A DNA stretch of 64,000 nucleotides, from positions 124,001-188,000 of the forward strand of contig NZ_SJDL01000003.1 in NCBI RefSeq assembly GCF_004327985.1, in the 5' to 3' direction. The notes under the pieces are model-generated. The model had not been told where the DNA came from. It was given only the letters and a program-made list of their open reading frames with translations, and did not search any database. Position numbers and translations under genes: made by a program. The first letter of the stretch is position 1, and every line of letters starts with the position of its first letter. Of this stretch, positions 56,101 through 63,401 are shown piece by piece. This stretch comes from Marinobacter halodurans (lineage in GTDB: Bacteria > Pseudomonadota > Gammaproteobacteria > Pseudomonadales > Oleiphilaceae).

Positions 56101-57816
56101 CCGGGCCGGTACGATGGGTTTGTGCATCAGCCACAGTCGCTGCGCCGGATCGTAGGCCTGCTTACGGCCGGTATCGGCGGTCACCAGGACGCCGCCGCCA
56201 ACGACATTGGCTTCCCGCAGTTCCCGGTAGAGGATGTCACCGGCGATGTCCGGCAGGTGCAGGTCGATAATGGCCAGCCCGAACGCCTGTTGCCGGGCCA
56301 GGCGTCGCGCCAGGGTCCCGTTCGCCACGCTGAGCACGGTAAATCCCCATCGCTCCAGGATCTGCTGAAGTGCCTCCCGGGCGGTAGTGTCATCCTCCAC
56401 CAGCAGGATGCGCTCACCCGCCGGCAGTTCGTTCGACACCGGAACGGCCGGCTGGGCAGCGACGGTCGGCGCCGCCGGCAGGGTGATCCAGAAAGTGCTG
56501 CCCAGGCCCTCCCGGGAGACCACGCCATGCTCGCCGGACATCATGCCGGTCAGTTCCCGGGTGATCGCCAGGCCCAGGCCCAGTCCGGGTTGTGCCTGGG
56601 CGGAGCTCTCCCGGCGGTAGAAGGTCTCGAAGATCCGCCCCTGTTCACTTTCGGGCATCCCACGGCCGTCGTCGCGCACCCAGAGGCGGTGTTGGCGATC
56701 GCCGGCATCCACGCCAAGCGTAATGGTTTCCGCGTTGCTGTGTTGCAGGGCGTTGCCGATCAGGTTCTGCAACACCCGGTGCAGCAGATGGGGATCGGCC
56801 TGCACCGCCAGGGTCGGGTTGGCGTGCTCCACCGCCAGGCTGACGCCCTGCTCGAGTGCTTCGGTCTGCAGGGCGTCCCGCGCCTGCTGCAGCACCGTGG
56901 TCACCGGCACCGCTGTGATCACCGGGCGGATCATGTTTTCCTGGATGCGGGAAATGTCCAGCAGCGAGCCCAACAGCCCATTGAAGTGTGTCACCGACTG
57001 GCTGAGCTGGCGAACCAGGGGGCGCTGGTCCGGGGGCAGGTCGGCCGCGCTGAGGTTGTCCAGCAGCAGGTTGACGACGTTCAGGGGCTGGCGCAGGTCG
57101 TGGCTGGCAACGCTGATCAGGTGGGTCTTGGCCGCGCTGTCGGCCTCCGCCTTTTCCCGTGACAACTCCAGCAGGTGCCGGTCGAGGAAATGCGCGCGCT
57201 GGCGGTACTCGCTCAACCAGGAGCCCACCATGCCGATCAGGTTGGCGGTGAGCAGGAAAAAAGCGTTCATCAGGATGTCCGGCGCCGGCGTGTCGAACGC
57301 CGCCTCCACGCCGATGTAGCTGCCGATGATCAGCGCCGAGCCCACCGACGCCGTACGAAACGGCAGCCCCATCACGAAATAGCCGAACATCAGCATCAAC
57401 AGGATGCCGTCGTAGGGCAGGGGGAACGACTGGCGGCGGGCCAGGGCGATGATCAGTACCACGCTCAACCCGCCCCAGACGTAGGCACCGGCGTACCAGC
57501 GGGCGAAACGCCCGGGGCTGACCGGCGCATAGCTGAGGGCCCAGACCAGCAGGATGACCGGGCAGGTGAGCAGCAGGCGCACCATAATCGTCTGTCGGGC
57601 CAGCTCTGCGGGCAGCAGGAACGGGTCCAGGGCGGCGTAGATCAGGAACAGGACGACGGCGCTGATGGCGACCGGTCGCGCCCGCTCCGACAGGGTGTTC
57701 TGGCGTTGGTCGCGATAGAGTTCTTCCAGGGTGGGTGTAAACCGCAGGCGCCGGTGACCAGCCCGGCGCTGGGCTTCAAGTTCGCTGGCCTGCACGGCAT
57801 TCGTTCCTGACTGCAT
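56056..57816 (-). CDS. hybrid sensor histidine kinase with six-helix membrane sensor
   Basis: A 586-residue kinase. A cytoplasmic N-tail is followed by about six membrane helices (about residues 48-215), a short coiled coil, HisKA with the phospho-acceptor His in SVASHDLRQPLNVV (about 245), a HATPase_c domain (N box LQNLIGNALQHS, G boxes DDGRGMPE and GLGLGLAI) and a C-terminal receiver domain (about 460-580) with AIIDLHLPDI. The receiver could feed phosphate to, or withdraw it from, the convergent response regulator. No periplasmic sensor loop of size is present, so the signal may be sensed in the membrane. Confidence 0.9.
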   Translation of the reverse strand: MQSGTNAVQASELEAQRRAGHRRLRFTPTLEELYRDQRQNTLSERARPVAISAVVLFLIYAALDPFLLPAELARQTIMVRLLLTCPVILLVWALSYAPVSPGRFARWYAGAYVWGGLSVVLIIALARRQSFPLPYDGILLMLMFGYFVMGLPFRTASVGSALIIGSYIGVEAAFDTPAPDILMNAFFLLTANLIGMVGSWLSEYRQRAHFLDRHLLELSREKAEADSAAKTHLISVASHDLRQPLNVVNLLLDNLSAADLPPDQRPLVRQLSQSVTHFNGLLGSLLDISRIQENMIRPVITAVPVTTVLQQARDALQTEALEQGVSLAVEHANPTLAVQADPHLLHRVLQNLIGNALQHSNAETITLGVDAGDRQHRLWVRDDGRGMPESEQGRIFETFYRRESSAQAQPGLGLGLAITRELTGMMSGEHGVVSREGLGSTFWITLPAAPTVAAQPAVPVSNELPAGERILLVEDDTTAREALQQILERWGFTVLSVANGTLARRLARQQAFGLAIIDLHLPDIAGDILYRELREANVVGGGVLVTADTGRKQAYDPAQRLWLMHKPIVPARLRAALIRIQNTEPV

Positions 57817-57885
57817 GGGCGAATCAGTCTAGGTCGAATCCGATTTGGCTGCCGGGCGTGGAGCACACTTCCGGTCATCCGGACG

Positions 57886-58995
57886 TCAGGGTGTCGATGA
57901 GTCGAGCTGGCGCAGCCGTGCCCAGGTCCGTGTGCGCTCGTCATCGAAATAATCGGCGAGCAGGGCGTCTTCCCGCTTGGCCTTGTCGGCCGGTGCCAGG
58001 CCGGCCTCTTCGAGCTGGGCCCGCTCCTTCCGGTAGGCGGCATATTGGCTGTCGAAATCATCCCGCTCCTGCAGGTAGGTTTCCACCTGTCGGGCCTGTT
58101 CCGGTGCCATACCCAGGCTACGCAGCTGCGCGGCGGCCTCGGCCGGCGAACTGGCCTGGTTCAGGGCCTGCTGGCGACTGAGGCTCTGCCGGGTATCGGC
58201 GATCAGTTGGTTCTCCGTATGCCGGAGCGGGGCCGGCAGCTGCTGGCGCCACCATTCGATCAGGGTTTGCCGGGCTTGGGGGCTCAGGTCGTCCCGCTGC
58301 TGGATCTCCAGGCTGGCCAGGGTGTACTCGCCGTAGGCCTCCTCCAGGCCGTAAAAGGCGTCGGCTGTTTCCGGCGAGAGCACGTTGCGGCGCAGCGCCT
58401 TGAGGTCGGTCAGTGCCTTGCGCAACTGATCCAGTTGATACGCCGGATCGCTGGCACGGGCCGGGTCCAGTGGTGTATTCGACAGGGCGAGGGCCTGGCG
58501 CTTGTAGTCGATGTAGCGATCCAGCAGCTCGATCGCCTCCTGGGCCGCAGTTGGCGGCAGGTTGTCTCGCGCCATGGTGGTGATGGCGTCTAGGGCCTCT
58601 TCCGGTGCCACCTGGCCCACGGCGCTGAGCATGTAATCGAAGAAGTCCTTGGTCTGCAGGTCGACGATCAGGTGCCCGGACGCATCCGCCCGCAGGCTGC
58701 CGTCGATTTCGGTGCCGGCCAGCGATGGGGCCAGTGGCGCGTCGTCCCAGGTGCGCGGTGTGCTGGCGATGACCCCGGTGTCCGGTGCGTCGGTTTCGGC
58801 GGTGGTACCGGCTGTTTGGGGCCGGGTGGTCGGCTGGGACTGGGCGGCCGGTGTTGCCGAAGCTTGGGTGTCCGCAGTGGCCGTTGACGCCGGGGTTGGC
58901 CTGGACGACGGCGCCAGCCAGAACACGGAAGCGGCTACGGCGCCTGCCAGGCCCAGTGACAGCCAGATTCGGGTGGACGGACTCAATGAACGCAT
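57886..58995 (-). CDS. lifO: lipase-specific foldase (lipase chaperone)
   Basis: A 369-residue inner-membrane-anchored steric chaperone that folds the secreted lipase in the periplasm. It has an N-terminal anchor (about residues 8-27), a variable Ala/Pro/Thr-rich linker (about 28-75), and the foldase core beginning with the motif KDFFDYMLSAVGQ (about 118-130), which corresponds to RxxFDYxLSAxGE. The rest is helical with many Gln/Arg heptads. It is placed after the lipase gene on the same strand. The start ATG at 58995 has GGAGAG 5 nt upstream. Confidence 0.88.
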   Translation of the reverse strand: MRSLSPSTRIWLSLGLAGAVAASVFWLAPSSRPTPASTATADTQASATPAAQSQPTTRPQTAGTTAETDAPDTGVIASTPRTWDDAPLAPSLAGTEIDGSLRADASGHLIVDLQTKDFFDYMLSAVGQVAPEEALDAITTMARDNLPPTAAQEAIELLDRYIDYKRQALALSNTPLDPARASDPAYQLDQLRKALTDLKALRRNVLSPETADAFYGLEEAYGEYTLASLEIQQRDDLSPQARQTLIEWWRQQLPAPLRHTENQLIADTRQSLSRQQALNQASSPAEAAAQLRSLGMAPEQARQVETYLQERDDFDSQYAAYRKERAQLEEAGLAPADKAKREDALLADYFDDERTRTWARLRQLDSSTP

Positions 58996-59021
58996 GGGGC
59001 TCTCCGGTATCGCGGGGAAAC

Positions 59022-59042
59022 GGGGCGCCGCGAAGGCGCCCC
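59022..59042 (-). promoter_or_regulatory. hairpin in the lipase-foldase spacer
   Basis: GGGGCGCC with GGCGCCCC around loop GCGAA, between the lipase stop (59051) and the foldase start (58995). It has no T-run. It could lower foldase expression relative to lipase or stabilise the upstream mRNA. Confidence 0.45.
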
Positions 59043-59050
59043 GGTCGGCA

Positions 59051-59977
59051 TTACAGGCCGCGGTTCTTGAGGCGGTTGGCCTGGCTGCGATAGAGGGCGA
59101 CCGGATCGGTCCACACGGAGCGGGCGCCGAACAGGTGGTTGATGGCATCCACATGGTTCATGTCATAGCTGGTGCCGATCACGTTGCCCATCATGGTGGC
59201 GCAGACACCGACCAGACCGTCGTTGGGCTCGCTGCCGAAGGCGGCGGAGGTGATCCCGAGGAACGGGTCGGAGACGTCAGTCCAGTTGGTGTAGACCGCA
59301 TCGCCGGTCCAGGAGAAGAACTTGATCCTGTGGCCGCCGATGTAGACGTCCTCATTGGTGCCGGAGCAGCCGTTCGGGTTGACGCCTTTCCAGCCCAGCG
59401 CATCGTTCAGGGCAGTGGTGCCCGGTGTGGTCAGGGTTTCCAGGGCGGCCAGGCCGTCCTGCGGATTATCGGAATCCGACAGCGCGTTGACGAGATCGCC
59501 CAGCGCATTGGCGATGGCGTTCACGCCGCCTTCCACCGCACCGCCCGGCGGCAGGATGCCGCGGATCACGTCCGCCACTTTCGAACCCTTGTTGACCCCG
59601 TCGATCGATGTGATCGAGGCGATTCGACCGGGAATCAGCGACGCGGTTACCCGTGAGGTGGGGGCACCCTGGGAGTGGGCCATCAGGTTGAACTTGGCTT
59701 CGCCTAGGGTGTTAATGTAGTTGGCCAACTGCTGGCCCCGCTGTTCGCTGGAGTTCACGAAGGAGACGCTGGCGGTGTAGACCTTGGCGCCGTCCCGCTC
59801 CAGGTTCCAGGGAATGTCGTGGAAGTAGTTGATCAGGCCGCCGATGGTGCTGAAGCCGGTGACCCCGTGCACCAGCACGATGGGATACTGGGTCTTGGTA
59901 TAACCCCACCAGGCAAAGGTGGGCGTGGATACGGCGGCACAGCACAGCGCCACCAACGGGATGATGAGTTTACGCAT
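59051..59977 (-). CDS. secreted triacylglycerol lipase (family I, foldase-dependent)
   Basis: A 308-residue lipase with a signal peptide (1-22, FA cleavage). The oxyanion-hole motif is VLVHGVTGF (about residues 34-42). The nucleophile S102 lies in NLMAHSQGAP, so the pentapeptide is AHSQG rather than GHSQG. The acid is probably the Asp in SEPNDGLVG and the His in DMNHVDAIN. Two cysteines (NGCSG and VGVCA) can form the usual disulfide. The foldase gene follows directly. Secretion is expected through the type II system. Confidence 0.9.
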   Translation of the reverse strand: MRKLIIPLVALCCAAVSTPTFAWWGYTKTQYPIVLVHGVTGFSTIGGLINYFHDIPWNLERDGAKVYTASVSFVNSSEQRGQQLANYINTLGEAKFNLMAHSQGAPTSRVTASLIPGRIASITSIDGVNKGSKVADVIRGILPPGGAVEGGVNAIANALGDLVNALSDSDNPQDGLAALETLTTPGTTALNDALGWKGVNPNGCSGTNEDVYIGGHRIKFFSWTGDAVYTNWTDVSDPFLGITSAAFGSEPNDGLVGVCATMMGNVIGTSYDMNHVDAINHLFGARSVWTDPVALYRSQANRLKNRGL

Positions 59978-60154
59978 GGTTGACTCCGATTGTTGTTGTT
60001 CCGAAGCGCGGGGAATGCCTTCTCCGCACGCTCCTTTGGAGTTGCAGCCCGGGCGGTACGCCAGGGTTGCGTCCTGTCATCGATGCGCGGTCATTATTGG
60101 GAATCGGGAGCGGGGGCAGTATCGCCCATTTGGGGGAGGCTAGATGAACGGCTG

Positions 60155-60484
60155 TTAATGCAGGTCGCCGGGCGGCATCCGGTGCGGGTCCAACTGCATG
60201 TGCTCGATCCGGCTGCCCAGCAGGATGGCCCGACCGGTGTAGCGTTCCTCGCCGGTGGCGGTGAATTCGAACAGGAAACGCCGCCACACGCGGATACGGC
60301 CTTCCGGATCCCGCTTGAACCAGAGCCCCCGCAGGTAGACGGCATCGTCCAGCAGCGCCACATCCATGGTCTTGCAGTACTGGCGGGCCGCCAGCAGCAC
60401 CTGGTCCTTGATGGCCTTGGCGCGCCACCAGTACCAGGCGACAAAGCCGAACAGGAACAGCCAGAACAGCTCGCCGAGTTCCAT
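60155..60484 (-). CDS. DUF3301 domain membrane protein
   Basis: A 109-residue protein with one N-terminal membrane helix (MELGELFWLFLFGFVAWYWW) and the DUF3301 body: ARQYCKTMDVALLDDAVYLRG...RVWRRFLFEFTATGEERYTG. The function is unknown. The ATG at 60484 lies just after the pheA stop (2 nt gap), so the two are cotranscribed. Confidence 0.82.
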   Translation of the reverse strand: MELGELFWLFLFGFVAWYWWRAKAIKDQVLLAARQYCKTMDVALLDDAVYLRGLWFKRDPEGRIRVWRRFLFEFTATGEERYTGRAILLGSRIEHMQLDPHRMPPGDLH

Positions 60485-60486
60485 GG

Positions 60487-61359
60487 TCAGTCCCGGAACT
60501 GGCGGCTGGCGCGGAACGGGTGCGCCTCGTAGGTGCCGAGGATGCGCAGGTCTTCGGCGAAAAAGCCCAGTTCCTCGATGGCCAGTTGCAGCGGGCGCTG
60601 ATCCACGTGGCCTTCGATATCCATGTGGAACTGGCTGGCGCTGAGGCTGGTGCCGATGATGTAGCTCTCCAGCTTCACCATGTTCACGCCGTTGGTGGCA
60701 AACCCGCCCAGGGCCTTGTACAGCGCCGCCGGGATGTTGCGCACCCGGAAGATCAGCGAGGTGATGTAGGCTTTCTTCGGATCGAACGCGGGCCGCAGCT
60801 CCTCGCCGGACAGGATAATGAAACGGGTGGTGTTGCCGAGCACATCCTGGAACTGGTTGTCGAGAATCTCCAGGCCATAGAGTTCGGCGGCGAGACTCGA
60901 GGCAATCGCCGCCCGGCTGCGGTCGCCACCTTCGCTGACCGACAGCGCCGCGCCGGCGGTATCCAGCATGGCCACCGCCTGGATGCCCAGGTTCTCGATG
61001 TGACGGGTGCACTGGGCCAGGGCCTGCGGGTGCGAAGATACCGTCTTCAGGTCCTCGATGCCGGTGCCGGGCAGGGCCATCAGGCAGTGGTTGACCGGTT
61101 CGAAGTGCTCGCCCACCAGGTGCAGTTTCAGTTCCGGGATCAGCCGATAGATTTCCTCCACCCGGCCGGCGGTGGAATTCTCCAGCGGAATCATGGCCCG
61201 CGCGGCCATACCATTCTCCACCGCCCGCATGGCCTCTATGAAGCTGGTGCACGGCTGCACCGGCTGGTCCGGGAACACCTTCTGGCAGGCCAGGTGGGAA
61301 TAGGCGCCCCGGTGGCCCTGGAAGGCGATCGCGGCATTGGCGGGTAATTCGGTGGTCAT
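60487..61359 (-). CDS. pheA: prephenate dehydratase (no chorismate mutase fusion)
   Basis: A 290-residue stand-alone enzyme making phenylpyruvate. The catalytic domain (about residues 8-185) shows AIAFQGHRGAYSHLAC, PLENSTAGRVEEIY and the GNTTRFIIL block with the catalytic Thr (about 178). An ACT domain follows (about 200-285, KLESYIIGTSLSASQFHMDIEGH), the Phe-sensing part, which implies feedback inhibition. The chorismate mutase domain of E. coli PheA is absent. AGGAAGG lies upstream of the ATG at 61359. Confidence 0.9.
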   Translation of the reverse strand: MTTELPANAAIAFQGHRGAYSHLACQKVFPDQPVQPCTSFIEAMRAVENGMAARAMIPLENSTAGRVEEIYRLIPELKLHLVGEHFEPVNHCLMALPGTGIEDLKTVSSHPQALAQCTRHIENLGIQAVAMLDTAGAALSVSEGGDRSRAAIASSLAAELYGLEILDNQFQDVLGNTTRFIILSGEELRPAFDPKKAYITSLIFRVRNIPAALYKALGGFATNGVNMVKLESYIIGTSLSASQFHMDIEGHVDQRPLQLAIEELGFFAEDLRILGTYEAHPFRASRQFRD

Positions 61360-61482
61360 CGACAATATCCTTCCTGAAAAGCGTCCCGGACAACAACCCC
61401 TCGACACAACGGAGGCTGTTTAAGAAAACTGTTATGCTCCACCATCATACTGGATTGCCATCGTTGTTGGAGAACGCGATCC

Positions 61483-61986
61483 ATGCACTGGATCCTGGGA
61501 ATCATCCTGGCTGTTGCCCTGTTCTATATCCTGCGCGGCTGGTCACAGCTGCCGGAGGAAAAACGCAAAGCGTACCTGTTCCGCGGGCTGGCCGGTGGCT
61601 TTGCCCTGCTGATGCTCTTTATGGTGTTGACCGGCCGGGTCCAGGTGCTGGTGGCGGGCGTGGCCGCATTGATCCCGTTCCTGCGGAAACTGCCGGCCCT
61701 GTTCAAGTACCTGCCGCTGGTGAACCGGTTGTACAGCCAGTACAAGGGGCAGAAGGACGGCGGGCAGCAGCAGGCGGGCGGTCAGCAGCGACCACCGGGG
61801 CAGGCCGGGATGTCCGTCGCCCAGGCCCGTGAGATCCTCGGGGTCGATGAAAAGGCCAGCCGGGAGGAAATCGTCGCGGCCCATCGTCGCCTGATCCAGA
61901 AGGTCCACCCGGACCGGGGCGGTAACGACTACCTCGCCGCCCAGATCAACGAGGCCAAGGCCGTGCTGCTCGGCGGCAAACGCTGA
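61483..61986 (+). CDS. membrane-anchored DnaJ domain protein
   Basis: A 167-residue protein with two N-terminal hydrophobic stretches (about residues 3-20 and 35-70), a Gln/Gly-rich linker and a C-terminal J domain (about 110-167) containing the essential HPD in RLIQKVHPDRGGNDYLA. It resembles the Tim14/DjlC type that recruits Hsp70 to the membrane. It is divergent from pheA and 6 nt from the convergent secretin-N-domain gene. Confidence 0.85.
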   Translation: MHWILGIILAVALFYILRGWSQLPEEKRKAYLFRGLAGGFALLMLFMVLTGRVQVLVAGVAALIPFLRKLPALFKYLPLVNRLYSQYKGQKDGGQQQAGGQQRPPGQAGMSVAQAREILGVDEKASREEIVAAHRRLIQKVHPDRGGNDYLAAQINEAKAVLLGGKR

Positions 61987-61992
61987 GCCGGC

Positions 61993-62781
61993 TTACTGCA
62001 GCACGTCCACCTTGACGTCGAACTGCTGCGACTGGTGACTCTTGCCGCGCACTTCGTGGGTGATGCCGGACTGGGTGCCCGCCTGTTTGCTCTCGGTGCC
62101 GCCCAGCTCGAACCACTGGCCCGGATTGACCCGCCGGATGGTGACCACCGCTTCGGTTTCATAGCCCTGGGGCAGATCGCCCTGGGGGGTGTTGTCGAAG
62201 GCGGTGATCTGGACCTGTACCTGCTGGTCGGAAATCACCTGCGGCGTGATCAGGAAACCGCTGCTGATGTCCACCTGCTTGAGGATCGCCGCCGGATTCC
62301 GCCCCCCCTGGATGGCCATCGGCAGGGCACGGACCTGGCCGGACTTGATATGGGCGGACTGGCCATCCTGCACCACGATGCTCTGCTCCTGGTTGCGGCG
62401 GGTGGTGATGGTCTTGCTCTGGCCCTGTACCGTGACGTTGCCGTTGTTGATGGTCACACCGCCGCCCTGGGACTGGCTGCTGCCGCCGTGACCGCTGCGC
62501 ACGGTAATGCGCAACTGGGCCGGCGCCACATCCAGGGTGCCGATCAGTGCCTGGACTTCATCGAGCACCCGGGGCTCGGCGCGGACCGTCATCTGCTGGC
62601 CCTGGGCGGTCACACTGATCTCGTTGTTGGGGTAGAGCTGGCGCAACTGGGTCGCCACATCCTGGGCCGGACGGTTATTCAGCGAAAAGGTGCGCACCTG
62701 GGGCGCGGCCAGAGCCACCTGGGCCATCAGCAGGAACAGCAGCGTGATGACGCCGCGGGTGAACAAACCGTCTCTGGTCAT
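61993..62781 (-). CDS. exported protein with secretin-type N-domain
   Basis: A 262-residue protein with a signal peptide (about 1-25, ALA) and a ring-forming secretin N1-like repeat (about 26-90: VRTFSLNNRPAQDVATQLRQLYPNNEISVTAQGQQMTVRAEPRVLDEVQALIGTLD), then a Gly/Ser/Gln-rich segment and a beta-rich C-domain. There is no secretin gate or barrel domain, so it is not a full secretin. The function is unknown. The ATG at 62781 has GGAGAT upstream, and the gene is divergent from the DAHP synthase leader, sharing a 52-nt promoter gap. Confidence 0.75.
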   Translation of the reverse strand: MTRDGLFTRGVITLLFLLMAQVALAAPQVRTFSLNNRPAQDVATQLRQLYPNNEISVTAQGQQMTVRAEPRVLDEVQALIGTLDVAPAQLRITVRSGHGGSSQSQGGGVTINNGNVTVQGQSKTITTRRNQEQSIVVQDGQSAHIKSGQVRALPMAIQGGRNPAAILKQVDISSGFLITPQVISDQQVQVQITAFDNTPQGDLPQGYETEAVVTIRRVNPGQWFELGGTESKQAGTQSGITHEVRGKSHQSQQFDVKVDVLQ

Positions 62782-62798
62782 TAAGTGATCTCCGGTAG

Positions 62799-62826
62799 TT
62801 GCAATACAGGTGAACTGCGCTATGAT
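62799..62826 (+). promoter_or_regulatory. promoter of the DAHP synthase leader
   Basis: TTGCAA (62799-62804), a 16-nt spacer and TATGAT (62821-62826), the best promoter match that I saw in the window. The -10 box ends only 7 nt before the leader ATG at 62834, so the start of transcription should coincide with, or lie within a base or two of, the AUG. Confidence 0.65.
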
Positions 62827-62833
62827 GCTGAGC

Positions 62834-62968
62834 ATGAATATTTCACGCGACGTCTGTCAATTGAACTCTGTAGCGGCTGCTGGCACCCCGGCAGGCGTTT
62901 CTGCGTCCGTGTATTTTTGGTGGTTTGCCTATGGCTTTTACTTTAGCCAGAGGTCGGGCCACGCGTAA
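62834..62968 (+). CDS. first aromatic leader peptide upstream of DAHP synthase
   Basis: A 44-residue frame whose residues 27-37 are YFWWFAYGFYF: nine of eleven are aromatic, covering Tyr, Phe and Trp. It ends at a TAA at 62966-62968, and an intrinsic terminator follows about 60 nt later with competing upstream pairings. This is the classical layout of an amino acid attenuator; starvation for any of the three aromatic amino acids would stall the ribosome. There is no ribosome site upstream, so translation may be leaderless. An internal GTG at 62909 would give a 19-residue version starting directly at the aromatic run. The downstream gene, the first enzyme of the shikimate pathway, fits the peptide. 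Confidence 0.8.
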   Translation: MNISRDVCQLNSVAAAGTPAGVSASVYFWWFAYGFYFSQRSGHA

Positions 62969-62996
62969 AAACCTTCACAGAATTCAGGAAGGCGGC

Positions 62997-63065
62997 CCGG
63001 CGGAAACCCAGGCTGCCACCGGACTTGAAAAGCCCCGATCGGCAGCCAGCCCATCGGGGCTTTTT
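62997..63065 (+). terminator. first attenuator: competing stems and intrinsic terminator
   Basis: The terminator hairpin AAGCCCCGAT (63030-63039) with ATCGGGGCTT (63053-63062) runs into TTTTT (63061-63065). GGCTGCC (63011-63017) can instead pair with GGCAGCC (63041-63047), enclosing the terminator's left arm. CCGGCGG (62997-63003) can pair with CCACCGG (63016-63022), which removes part of that antiterminator. Together these give the 1:2, 2:3, 3:4 logic of an attenuator. Confidence 0.8.
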
Positions 63066-63101
63066 GATTTCGGAACTGGAAACGAGTGAAAGGACACGAC
63101 C

Positions 63102-63200
63102 ATGAGTAGCAACACGAAGGAGCTTTTGAAAAACTCCTCAGGCAGCCGACGGCTCTCCGGCCGGACCGGTTGGCGATTTATCGGCGGCTGGCGTTATTGA
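63102..63200 (+). CDS. second leader peptide with Trp-Phe-Trp-Tyr ending
   Basis: A 32-residue frame MSSNTKELLKNSSG... ending GWRFIGGWRY, with W24, F26, W30 and Y32 just ahead of the stop at 63198-63200. A ribosome site (AAAGGA, about 63090) lies 8-10 nt upstream of the ATG. The stop codon sits in the loop region of an intrinsic terminator (63186-63227). This is a second aromatic leader downstream of the first terminator, before the DAHP synthase gene. A ribosome held at the aromatic codons would cover the terminator's left arm. Confidence 0.65.
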   Translation: MSSNTKELLKNSSGSRRLSGRTGWRFIGGWRY

Positions 63201-63227
63201 ACGTCAGCCTTCGGGTTTTATTTTTTT
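63143..63227 (+). terminator. second attenuator: antiterminator and T-rich terminator
   Basis: The hairpin GGCTGGCGTT (63186-63195), loop ATTG, AACGTCAGCC (63200-63209) has ten pairs with one G-U. A T-rich tract ending in seven consecutive T follows (63210-63227). The left arm can be captured by CAGCCG (63143-63148), which pairs with CGGCTG (63185-63190) inside the second leader frame, giving a mutually exclusive antiterminator. Confidence 0.65.
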
Positions 63228-63249
63228 GAAAATCGCCAATTGATCAAAG

Positions 63250-63386
63250 GAGGTTCTGAGGTATTCCTGACGCGCTGAAGGGCAAGGCGCCCGGAGCGCA
63301 AAAAGCGAAGCATACCGTCTGGTAGGTGAGCTTTTGAGCACCGCGTAACGCAGCCATTCAGCGCGTCAGGGATGGATCGGAACCTC
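63250..63386. repeat. palindromic intergenic element, copy 2
   Basis: Outer arms GAGGTTC (63250-63256) / GAACCTC (63380-63386) and inner arms CCTGACGCGCTGAA (63266-63279) / TTCAGCGCGTCAGG (63357-63370). The interior (GAAGGGCAAGGCG, GCATACC, CTGGTAGGTGAGC, GTAACGCAGCC) matches the reverse complement of the element at 3578-3695. It lies between the second attenuator and the DAHP synthase start, so it is part of the mRNA leader. Confidence 0.8.
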
Positions 63387-63401
63387 CGTATCGGAGTACT
63401 C

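Noticed and set aside
62931-63089. 52-codon frame starting MAFTLARGRATRK that overlaps the first aromatic leader
   Set aside because: It runs straight through the intrinsic terminator at 63030-63065 and lacks a ribosome site; the frame with the aromatic run explains the region better.
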